A stretch of 12,958 nt of DNA from Blautia sp. GTDB taxonomy: Bacteria; Bacillota; Clostridia; Lachnospirales; Lachnospiraceae. The notes under the pieces were generated by a model. It did not search any database. It was not told the DNA's origin and saw only the letters and a list, made by a program, of their open reading frames with translations. Numbering within the stretch: the stretch's first letter is position 1; every line of letters starts with the position of its first letter. The stretch lies in assembly GCA_017420455.1 (NCBI GenBank), contig JAFOJB010000524.1, positions 1 to 12,958 of the forward strand. Direction: 5' to 3'. Of this stretch, positions 1 through 6,125 are shown in pieces. The translations under genes were made by a program, and so were the position numbers.

Positions 1-929
1 GACCTCACATGGGTCAGCAGGCCTCCCATAAAATAGTGGGCTGTCCGGCTGAGCTGCGCATAGCCGTCCGGATCGTAGAAAACAGGTTTTCCGTCCTTCA
101 GAAGCAGCATATGCACATGCATTCCGCTTCCCGCCTCGCTGGCCAGCGGCTTTGGCATAAAGGTAGCCGTAGCCCCCGCCTCGACTGCTTCATTTTTGAT
201 CACATATTTCGCGGACATGGTATCATCTGCCAGCTTCAGCATATCCCCCAGTTCTACCTCGATCTCCATCTGGCCGCTGCCGCCCACCTCCGGATGATGG
301 TATTTTACCTGGACGCCCCAGTCCTTCATGGAAAGGCACATCCGGCTGCGGAGATCGTTGCGGATGTCCGTGGGAAGAGCATTGTGATACCCGGCTCCCG
401 GAAGCACCTGATAGCCGTTATTGTTCTCCCCGCTCCCGGAGGCATAGGCTGCCTGGGAGGTATCGATCCGTACAGACATATCATAGTAGTCCGTTTTATA
501 TCTCACGGAATCAAAAATATAGAATTCATACTCGGGTCCGATGATCATCCGGTCCGCTGTTCCGGTTTCCTTCATATACTCCAGAGCACGTATCGCCACA
601 TTCCGGGGATACTGGTCAAAAGGCCTGTTGTCGGGCAGATCGATGACCCGCACGTCCCCGATCATGGAGAGCGTCGGCACCTTTGCATAGCGGTCCGGCA
701 CCGCGGAATCCAGCACCGGGATAAAGACCATGTCGCTGTTTTCCACCGGTGCATAGCCATAATTGCTCCCGTCAAAGCCGATGCCGTACGTCATGGTGCT
801 TTCATTCAGCCGTTCTGCGGGAATGGACAGGTGGCGCCATCTCCCGTCGATATCCACCAGCTTGAAATCCACCATATTAATATCATTTTCCTCCATCATT
901 TTCCGAATATCCTGAAGTGTTTTCCCCAT
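1..929 (-). CDS. glnA: Glutamine synthetase type I, N-terminal part (cut by window edge)
   Basis: This gene would make cytosolic glutamine from glutamate and ammonia using ATP. Only the first 309 residues are in the window; the reading frame is still open at base 1, so the C-terminal third lies outside. Visible family motifs are FDGS (52-55), the metal-binding GPEYEF (131-136) with Glu133 and Glu135, NGYQVLPGAGYH (171-182), a glycine-rich GGSGQMEIEV (216-225) with Glu222 and Glu224, and AGSGMHVH (266-273) with the conserved His271. The start at 929 is set by AGGAGG at 935-940, five bases away. It lies 85 bp downstream of carB on the same strand and no separate promoter is evident, so it is probably co-transcribed. 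The loop that in Bacillus subtilis carries the feedback-inhibition arginine (Arg62) reads APVENSDM here, with proline at the matching place. The family call is certain; the exact subtype (alpha-like) is inferred. Confidence 0.94.
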   Translation of the reverse strand, partial: MGKTLQDIRKMMEENDINMVDFKLVDIDGRWRHLSIPAERLNESTMTYGIGFDGSNYGYAPVENSDMVFIPVLDSAVPDRYAKVPTLSMIGDVRVIDLPDNRPFDQYPRNVAIRALEYMKETGTADRMIIGPEYEFYIFDSVRYKTDYYDMSVRIDTSQAAYASGSGENNNGYQVLPGAGYHNALPTDIRNDLRSRMCLSMKDWGVQVKYHHPEVGGSGQMEIEVELGDMLKLADDTMSAKYVIKNEAVEAGATATFMPKPLASEAGSGMHVHMLLLKDGKPVFYDPDGYAQLSRTAHYFMGGLLTHVR

Positions 930-943
930 ATATGCCTCCTTTT

Positions 944-975
944 CTTCCGGACCCATAAACGCATGGTTCCGGAAG
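944..975 (-). repeat. Hairpin just upstream of the glnA ribosome binding site
   Basis: Bases 944-956 and 963-975 form an inverted repeat of 12 base pairs with one mismatch (952/967) around a six-base loop. On the minus (glnA) transcript the stem ends three bases before the AGGAGG of glnA and no U-tract follows, so it is not an intrinsic terminator for carB-glnA. It could be an RNA-processing or stabilising stem, or a translational control element. On the plus strand a T6 run follows at 981-986, which would resemble a terminator, but no plus-strand gene lies upstream. Confidence 0.55.
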
Positions 976-1014
976 GGGTGTTTTTTGTTTCCTGCCTGTC
1001 TTTGATCAGTTTTC

Positions 1015-4000
1015 TTATTTATCCCTGATCATGCTGTGCAGTTCCTGCAGAGACTTGATCTGGGTACTGCCGTTTTTGCGGATGGCCCGGATTCCCGTCA
1101 CGGTAGCCTTCGCGGCCGCCATGGTGGTGATATAGGGAACCTTCTTCCGGATCGCGCCTTTTCTCAGGTAGCTGTCGTCCCAGCCGCTCTCTTTTCCGCC
1201 GGGGCTGTTGACCACCAGGTCGATGGTGCCGTTCTGGATGAGATCCAGAATCGTGGAGCCGCCTTCCTGAAGCTTATTGATATGTTCCGTGCTGATCCCT
1301 GCCTTCTCCAGACACTTCTGGGTTCCGGTGGTGGCAAGAATCCGGAAGCCAAGCTGTGCGAACTCTCTTGCAACCTCTACAACTTCTCCCTTATCCTTGT
1401 CATTTACGGTGATCAGGACGGTACCCTCCAGCGGAAGCCTGGTCTGCGTAGCCTCCTGCGCTTTGTAGAAGGCCTCGCCCCAGTTTTCCGAAAGCCCCAG
1501 AACTTCTCCGGTGGAACGCATTTCCGGTCCCAGGACAGGATCCACCTCCGGGAACATATTGAAGGGGAACACTGCTTCTTTTACACCGTAGTAAGGAATA
1601 TGCTGCTCCTTCAGAGCCGGTACGGGAGAGGGCCTGCCGGTCAGCGGCGCCGTCACGATATCGATCGCCAGCGGGACCATGCGGATATTGCAGACCTTGG
1701 AAACCAGCGGAACCGTACGGGAAGCTCTCGGATTCGCCTCCAGTACATAAACCTTGCCGTTCTCAATGGCATACTGCATGTTCATAAGGCCCTGGACATG
1801 CATTTCTTCCGCGATCCTGCGGGTATACTCCTTTATCGTCGCCACGTTCTCTTCCGAAAGGTGGCGGGAAGGTATGATACATGCCGAATCGCCGGAATGT
1901 ACGCCGGCCAGCTCGATATGCTCCATCACCGCCGGGACAAAGGCATGTGTCCCATCGCTGATGGCGTCCGCCTCGCACTCGGTCGCATGCATCAGGAACC
2001 GGTCGATCAGGATCGGACGGTCCGGGGTTACGCCGACAGCGGCTTCCATATAACCGGCCATGCTTTCCTTGTCGTGGACGACCTCCATTCCGCGTCCGCC
2101 AAGGACATAGGAGGGACGGACCATGACCGGATAACCGATCCGCTCCGCAACAGCCTGCGCCTCGGCGACCGTTACCGCCATTCCGGATTCCGGCATGGGA
2201 ATGGAAAGCTTGTCCATCATGGCACGGAACAGGTCACGGTCCTCTGCCAGGTCGATCACAGCCGGAGCCGTACCCAGGATCTTCACCCCGTTCTTCTCCA
2301 GATCGGATGCCAGATTCAGAGGAGTCTGCCCGCCGAACTGGGCGATCACGCCCACCGGCTGTTCCTTTTTATAGATACTGAGCACATCCTCCAGTGTCAG
2401 CGGCTCAAAATACAGCTTGTCGGAGGTATCGTAATCCGTAGAAACCGTCTCCGGATTGCAGTTTACGATGATCGTCTCAAAGCCCAGCTTCTTCAGGGCC
2501 AGGGACGCATGCACGCAGCAGTAATCGAACTCGATTCCCTGCCCGATCCTGTTCGGCCCGCCTCCAAGGATCATAACCTTCTGCTTTCCTGTGGAAACCG
2601 GATTCCTGTCCGGGGCGTTATAGGTGGAATAATAGTAGGCGCTGTCTTTGGTCCCGCTTACATGAACCCCTTCCCAGGCCTCCTCCACTCCCAGGGCGAT
2701 CCTCCGGTTCCGGATATCCTCCTCCGGGATCTCCAGGATCTGTCCCAGATATTTATCGGAGAAGCCGTCCTTTTTCGCCCGGATCAGCGCCGCATCCTCC
2801 GGAAGCCTTCCCTTATCTGCCGTAAGGGCTTCCTCTTCCAGCGCCAGCTCCTTCATCTGCTCCAGGAAATAATGCTTGATCTTTGTCAGCTGATAGATCT
2901 GTTCGATATCGGCGTCCTTTTTCAGGGCCTCATAGATCACAAAATATCTCTTGCTGGTGGGATATTTCAGCATATCCATCAGCTCCTCCAGAGATTTTCC
3001 CGCCAGGGATCTGTCATTGCCGAGGCCGTAATGGCTGTTCTCCAGGCTCCGGATCGCCTTCTGGAAGGCTTCCTTGAAGTTCTTGCCGATGCTCATGACC
3101 TCTCCCACGGCCCGCATCTGGGTTCCCAGCCTGTCCTGTACTCCCTTGAATTTCTCAAAAGCCCAGCGGGCAAACTTGATCACCACATAGTCCCCGTCCG
3201 GAACGTATTTGTCCAGAGTTCCGTATTTCCCGCAGGGAATCTCCGAAAGGGTCAGGCCGGTAGCCAGCATGGCGGATACCAGGGCGATGGGGAATCCGGT
3301 AGCCTTGCTGGCAAGGGCGGAGGAACGGGATGTCCGGGGATTGATCTCGATGATGATATCCCGGTCCGTCACCGGGTCGTGAGCCCACTGTACATTGGTC
3401 CCGCCGATCACCTGGATCGCCTCTACGATCCTGTAGGATTTTTCCTGAAGACGCTTCTGCACTTCCTCAGAGATGGTCAGCATGGGGGCAGAGCAGAAGG
3501 AATCTCCCGTATGGATGCCAAGAGGATCAATATTCTCGATAAAGCAGACGGTGATCATATTGTTGTCCTTATCCCGTACTACCTCGAGCTCCAGCTCCTC
3601 CCAGCCGAGGATGGATTCCTCCACAAGTACCTGGCCCACAAGGCTGGCCTGCAAGCCGCGGGCACAGATCTTCTTCAGTTCCTCTTCATTATAGACCAGG
3701 CCGCCGCCTGTTCCGCCCATGGTATAGGCAGGCCGAAGGACCACAGGATATCCCAGCTTCTTTGCAATGGCAAGGCCTTCTTCTACGGAATAGGCCACTT
3801 CGCTTCTGGCCATCTCGATCCCAAGGCTTTCCATGGTCTTCTTGAATTCGATCCGGTCCTCGCCTCTCTCGATGGCATCTACCTGTACGCCGATCACCTT
3901 TACATGGTATTTGTCCAGGACACCCTTTTTCGAAAGCTCTGAACAAAGATTAAGACCGGACTGTCCGCCAAGATTCGGCAATAACGCGTCTGGTCTTTCT

Positions 4001-4239
4001 TTTTCGATAATGCGCTCAATGCGTTCAGAATTCAGCGGTTCAATATATGTAACGTCAGCAATTTCCGGATCCGTCATGATCGTCGCCGGATTGGAGTTTA
4101 CCAGTACAATTTCATAGCCAAGGTTCCGAAGCGCTTTGCACGCCTGTGTTCCGGAATAATCAAATTCACAGGCCTGACCAATGATGATCGGACCGGAACC
4201 AATGATCAAAACCTTGTGGATGTCAGTTCTTTGTGCCAT
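1015..4239 (-). CDS. carB: Carbamoyl phosphate synthetase, large subunit
   Basis: This is the large subunit of the enzyme making carbamoyl phosphate from bicarbonate, glutamine-derived ammonia and two ATP, for pyrimidine and arginine synthesis. The 1074-residue product matches the usual family length. It shows the two-fold internal duplication: each half opens with a biotin-carboxylase-like fold (LIIGSGPIIIGQACEFDYSG at 11-30; ILGGGPNRIGQGIEFDYC at 557-574) and then an ATP-grasp domain (glycine loops YTMGGTGGG at 172-180 and YVLGGRGMEV at 711-720; EINPRTSRSS at 298-307 and EANPRASRT at 834-842). The C-terminal MGS-fold regulatory domain covers about 935-1074, with TTGT at 970-973. The frame is open far upstream, but the start at 4239 is fixed by homology (MAQRTDIHKVLIIG) and by AGGAGG at 4247-4252. 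carA, normally just upstream, is absent: a divergent unrelated gene is there instead. glnA follows 85 bp downstream. Confidence 0.97.
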   Translation of the reverse strand: MAQRTDIHKVLIIGSGPIIIGQACEFDYSGTQACKALRNLGYEIVLVNSNPATIMTDPEIADVTYIEPLNSERIERIIEKERPDALLPNLGGQSGLNLCSELSKKGVLDKYHVKVIGVQVDAIERGEDRIEFKKTMESLGIEMARSEVAYSVEEGLAIAKKLGYPVVLRPAYTMGGTGGGLVYNEEELKKICARGLQASLVGQVLVEESILGWEELELEVVRDKDNNMITVCFIENIDPLGIHTGDSFCSAPMLTISEEVQKRLQEKSYRIVEAIQVIGGTNVQWAHDPVTDRDIIIEINPRTSRSSALASKATGFPIALVSAMLATGLTLSEIPCGKYGTLDKYVPDGDYVVIKFARWAFEKFKGVQDRLGTQMRAVGEVMSIGKNFKEAFQKAIRSLENSHYGLGNDRSLAGKSLEELMDMLKYPTSKRYFVIYEALKKDADIEQIYQLTKIKHYFLEQMKELALEEEALTADKGRLPEDAALIRAKKDGFSDKYLGQILEIPEEDIRNRRIALGVEEAWEGVHVSGTKDSAYYYSTYNAPDRNPVSTGKQKVMILGGGPNRIGQGIEFDYCCVHASLALKKLGFETIIVNCNPETVSTDYDTSDKLYFEPLTLEDVLSIYKKEQPVGVIAQFGGQTPLNLASDLEKNGVKILGTAPAVIDLAEDRDLFRAMMDKLSIPMPESGMAVTVAEAQAVAERIGYPVMVRPSYVLGGRGMEVVHDKESMAGYMEAAVGVTPDRPILIDRFLMHATECEADAISDGTHAFVPAVMEHIELAGVHSGDSACIIPSRHLSEENVATIKEYTRRIAEEMHVQGLMNMQYAIENGKVYVLEANPRASRTVPLVSKVCNIRMVPLAIDIVTAPLTGRPSPVPALKEQHIPYYGVKEAVFPFNMFPEVDPVLGPEMRSTGEVLGLSENWGEAFYKAQEATQTRLPLEGTVLITVNDKDKGEVVEVAREFAQLGFRILATTGTQKCLEKAGISTEHINKLQEGGSTILDLIQNGTIDLVVNSPGGKESGWDDSYLRKGAIRKKVPYITTMAAAKATVTGIRAIRKNGSTQIKSLQELHSMIRDK

Positions 4240-4246
4240 TGTATCT

Positions 4247-4252
4247 CCTCCT
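4247..4252 (-). promoter_or_regulatory. Ribosome binding site that fixes the carB start
   Basis: AGGAGG on the minus strand lies seven bases before the ATG at 4239. An upstream in-frame ATG would add about 19 Lys/Arg/Glu-rich residues with no comparable site, so MAQRTDI is the preferred start. Confidence 0.8.
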
Positions 4253-4303
4253 GATTCTCTGCACTGTCTGCCTTCATTTTTTCTTTCTTTTTTCATCCTG
4301 CCT

Positions 4304-4332
4304 ATTATACAGAGATTATGTAGAAAATACAA
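4304..4332 (-). promoter_or_regulatory. Candidate carB promoter
   Basis: On the minus strand a perfect TATAAT (-10) occupies 4304-4309, with a weak -35-like TTGTAT at 4327-4332 at the optimal 17-base spacing. A/T-rich sequence lies immediately upstream. Transcription would start near 4297, giving a leader of roughly 58 bases before the ATG. Confidence 0.55.
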
Positions 4333-4488
4333 ACTATATTTTTTTAATTTTCCCTGAATTTTTGAAAGCATGTATCTGTTCATGGTCAGGAAGGCCGACA
4401 GACGCCGAAAACACATCAAGCCCCGGACGGTGAGACCGTGAACTGCAACATTTCTCCCGGATACAGCGAATAATTTTACAGAATCATC

Positions 4489-4503
4489 TTCCCAAAACGG
4501 GAA
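4489..4503. repeat. Small inverted repeat overlapping the -35 region (possible operator)
   Basis: TTCCC-AAAAC-GGGAA is a perfect 5-bp dyad around a five-base centre, placed between the -35 and -10 of the plus-strand promoter. Its position suits a repressor site, but so short a dyad can occur by chance and no regulator gene is nearby. Confidence 0.3.
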
Positions 4504-4516
4504 AATATGGTATAAT
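4489..4516 (+). promoter_or_regulatory. Candidate promoter for the coiled-coil gene (extended -10)
   Basis: TATAAT at 4511-4516 is preceded by TG at 4508-4509, giving an extended -10 (TGnTATAAT). A -35-like TTCCCA at 4489-4494 sits at a 16-base spacing. The leader to the ATG at 4592 would be about 70 bases and ends in a good ribosome binding site (GGGAGG, 4578-4583). Confidence 0.6.
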
Positions 4517-4591
4517 AAATAATAATGAAGCACTTTAGCTGCTTTAAAGTCTTTACCTTTTACCAACTTATTTAACAGGGAGGAACATTGC

Positions 4592-5164
4592 ATGAACAAC
4601 TTAAAGAAACCAACCACCATTTTAGGTATCGTAGCCGCTGTCCTGTTGATCATCCTTTGTGTCACAGGCATCACGAACAGCAGCAAGATCAAAGCATTGA
4701 ACGAAGAAGTCTCCGCTGCACAGAGCGCAATGGCCGAAGCACAGAAGAGCGCGGATGCCATGGTAGAAGAGGTCTCTGCCAAAGCAGCTGAAATAGAAGC
4801 TCTTACTGCTGCCTCCGCTGAAAAAGATGCACAGATCGAGGCTCTCACCGTGGCTGCCAACGAAGCTTCCGAGCTTCTGGAATCCTTCGGTTCTCCCGAG
4901 GAAGCCAGGAATACCATTTCCGAGGCTGTTTCCCAGATCGATACCCTTTCCGCAGATCTTACCTCCCTTCAGGAGAAGCTGCAGGCAATCGTAAGCGATG
5001 CGGTCGCAGATGGAGCTGCAGAAGAAGCCGTTGAGGAACCCGCAGAAGCAGAAGCCGCTGAGGAAGCTGCTCCTGCAGAAGAGGCAGATGCTGAGGAAGC
5101 TGCTCCCGCAGAAGAAGCTGTAGAAGAAGTCGTGGAAGAAGCAGAGGAAACTCCCGCCGCTTAA
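4592..5164 (+). CDS. Membrane-anchored coiled-coil protein with Glu/Ala-rich acidic tail, function unknown
   Basis: I do not recognise a named family for this 190-residue protein. It has a short positive N-terminus (NNLKK), one hydrophobic segment at about 9-28 (ILGIVAAVLLIILCVTG core), a region at about 30-135 rich in Ala, Glu, Lys and Gln with heptad-like spacing (KIKALNEEVSAAQ, KDAQIEALTVAANEASELL) that predicts a coiled coil, and a very acidic tail at about 143-190 made almost only of Glu, Ala, Pro and Val with no Lys or Arg. No lipobox or clear signal-peptidase site is seen, so a single-pass anchor with the rod and tail outside the membrane is likely. The start at 4592 has GGGAGG eight bases upstream. 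The gene has its own promoter, is divergent from carB and ends ten bases before a strong terminator, so it is probably monocistronic. A structural, scaffold or surface role is possible, but this is inference. Confidence 0.85.
   Translation: MNNLKKPTTILGIVAAVLLIILCVTGITNSSKIKALNEEVSAAQSAMAEAQKSADAMVEEVSAKAAEIEALTAASAEKDAQIEALTVAANEASELLESFGSPEEARNTISEAVSQIDTLSADLTSLQEKLQAIVSDAVADGAAEEAVEEPAEAEAAEEAAPAEEADAEEAAPAEEAVEEVVEEAEETPAA
5057..5118 (+). repeat. Tandem 33-bp duplication inside the acidic tail
   Basis: Two 29-base near-identical blocks (5057-5085 and 5090-5118) recur with a 33-base period. They encode two copies of an 11-residue unit, AEEAAPAEEAD then AEEAAPAEEAV (residues 156-177). The copies differ at few bases, which suggests a recent in-frame duplication and possible length variation between strains. 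Confidence 0.8.
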
Positions 5165-5174
5165 ACCCAAAAAC

Positions 5175-5220
5175 AAAGGAGAAATTCCGATACCCGAGGG
5201 TTCCGGAATTTCTCCTTTTT
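5175..5220 (+). terminator. Strong intrinsic terminator after the coiled-coil gene
   Basis: A perfect 15-bp stem (AAAGGAGAAATTCCG at 5175-5189 with its complement at 5204-5218) encloses a 14-base loop. The 3' arm runs directly into T5 at 5216-5220. It starts ten bases after the stop codon. The A-run on the 5' side also gives weak terminator character in the opposite direction. Confidence 0.92.
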
Positions 5221-5241
5221 ATTCCCCCGGACTGCCGGGCA

Positions 5242-5294
5242 CAGCCGTCGGCAGCAATGCAGCGATGACAGCAGACGTCAGATTGCATCGGCTG
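5242..5294. repeat. Imperfect palindrome upstream of the PAP2 gene
   Basis: Three nested arms share one centre: CAGCCG (5242-5247) with CGGCTG (5289-5294), GCAAT (5254-5258) with ATTGC (5282-5286), and TGAC with GTCA around about 5266-5280. A further CTGCCG/CGGCAG pair lies at 5232-5254. No promoter is evident in this GC-rich 136-base gap, so the element may be a leader structure of the PAP2 gene or a degraded intergenic repeat. Confidence 0.45.
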
Positions 5295-5356
5295 AGCCGT
5301 AACGGAAGCTGCCTGCAGCCATCCGGCTGCTCCGCAAAGGAAAGGAAATCCCAAAG

Positions 5357-6007
5357 ATGAAAAAAAGGACAAGATATCTGATCACAGCGTTTTTATTCCT
5401 GCTGCTCACCGTCTTCTATATTTTCGCCATCAGGACAGTAGATGTGCAGCCCATCGGGCCTCAGGGTACCAGCGTAGGGTTCGCGTCCCTCAACAAAAGT
5501 GTTTCCGGCCTGACCGGCACAAACATGCAGCTGTATAAGCTCACGGAAATCCTGGGGTATATCTCCATCGCCGCAGCCGGGATATTTGCCCTTCTCGGCC
5601 TGGCGCAGCTGATCCGGAGAAAAAGCCCGAAGGCTGTCGATCCTGCTTTTTACTGTCTGGCCGTCCTTTATGCCGTGACAGTTCTTCTGTATGCAGGTTT
5701 TGAACACTTTGTGGTAAATTACCGGCCCGTCATCATGCCGGACAGCACCGTGCCGGAGGCATCCTTCCCCTCCACCCACACCCTGCTGGTATGTGTGGTC
5801 ATGGGAAGCGCCATCTTCATGATCAGCCGTTATCTCAAAAGCTCCGTCCTGAAGACTTTCCTGAAGACTGTCTGCATCCTGGTCCTGGCTGCCACCGTAA
5901 TCGGCCGGCTCCTGTCCGGAGTGCACTGGCTCACAGATATCATCGGCGGACTGCTCATCAGCCTGACGCTGGTCACCGCCTTCTGCGGCGCCGCATCGGA
6001 TACGTAA
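5357..6007 (+). CDS. PAP2-family membrane phosphatase
   Basis: This 216-residue integral membrane protein belongs to the type 2 phosphatidic acid phosphatase family, which removes phosphate from lipid phosphates such as phosphatidic acid, phosphatidylglycerol phosphate or undecaprenyl pyrophosphate. Hydrophobic stretches at about 8-25, 64-86, 98-114, 142-157, 170-183 and 195-210 suggest five or six membrane segments. The active-site motifs are recognisable: NYRP (121-124), FPSTHT (137-142, equivalent to PSGH) and GRLLSGVH (183-190) followed by Asp194. The usual lysine seven residues before the Arg of motif 1 is Glu116 here, and the Ser before the motif 3 Arg is Gly183. The start at 5357 is the first ATG with an upstream purine stretch (AAGGA, 5342-5346), a weaker site than its neighbours have. 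It follows a terminator and converges on the hydrogenase gene. The true substrate cannot be told from sequence. Confidence 0.9.
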   Translation: MKKRTRYLITAFLFLLLTVFYIFAIRTVDVQPIGPQGTSVGFASLNKSVSGLTGTNMQLYKLTEILGYISIAAAGIFALLGLAQLIRRKSPKAVDPAFYCLAVLYAVTVLLYAGFEHFVVNYRPVIMPDSTVPEASFPSTHTLLVCVVMGSAIFMISRYLKSSVLKTFLKTVCILVLAATVIGRLLSGVHWLTDIIGGLLISLTLVTAFCGAASDT

Positions 6008-6026
6008 AAAGCATATTCAGAAATGC

Positions 6027-6115
6027 TGCAGCGCAGGGCTTCACTGGCAGGAGCTTCGACAGAAAATGGCGCAGTGTTCCCGCATTTGCCGGCCTTTTCG
6101 AAGCTCTGCGCTGCA
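6027..6115. repeat. Large inverted repeat with two competing pairings in a convergent gap
   Basis: The outer arms TGCAGCGCAGGGCTTC (6027-6042) and GAAGCTCTGCGCTGCA (6100-6115) pair over 16 positions with one G-T. An inner arm GAGCTTCGA (6051-6059) pairs perfectly with TCGAAGCTC (6098-6106), which overlaps the right outer arm, so the two stems exclude each other. The element fills most of the 118-bp gap between the converging PAP2 and hydrogenase genes. It may serve as a two-way transcription barrier, though a U-tract is present only for the minus strand: a short GCAT/ATGC stem at 6011-6026 followed by T5 at 6006-6010. Confidence 0.6.
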
Positions 6116-6125
6116 GTGCAGTTCT

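Larger units (their letters stand above)
4240..4591. other. Divergent intergenic region between carB and the coiled-coil gene
   Basis: These 352 bases contain no plausible gene. They hold back-to-back promoter candidates for carB (minus) and the coiled-coil protein (plus), an AT-rich tract at about 4331-4365 suited to an UP element upstream of the carB promoter, a small inverted repeat at 4489-4503, and a short hairpin ACGGT-GAG-ACCGT at 4427-4439. The predicted carB leader is only about 58 bases, too short for a typical PyrR-type attenuator or a T-box, and none is visible. Confidence 0.7.

Noticed and set aside
1036..3942. A 968-codon open frame on the plus strand opposite carB
   Set aside because: It lies wholly antisense to a certain carB, its translation resembles no family and is rich in His, Arg, Gly and Leu as expected from the complement of biased codons, and it has no ribosome site.
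4240..4297. A riboswitch, T-box or PyrR attenuator in the carB leader
   Set aside because: The predicted leader is about 58 purine-rich bases with no stable stems or terminator.
4240..4917. Extension of the carB frame upstream to 4917
   Set aside because: The added residues are low-complexity complement of the Glu/Ala-rich coiled-coil gene. Homology, length and the ribosome site all place the start at 4239.
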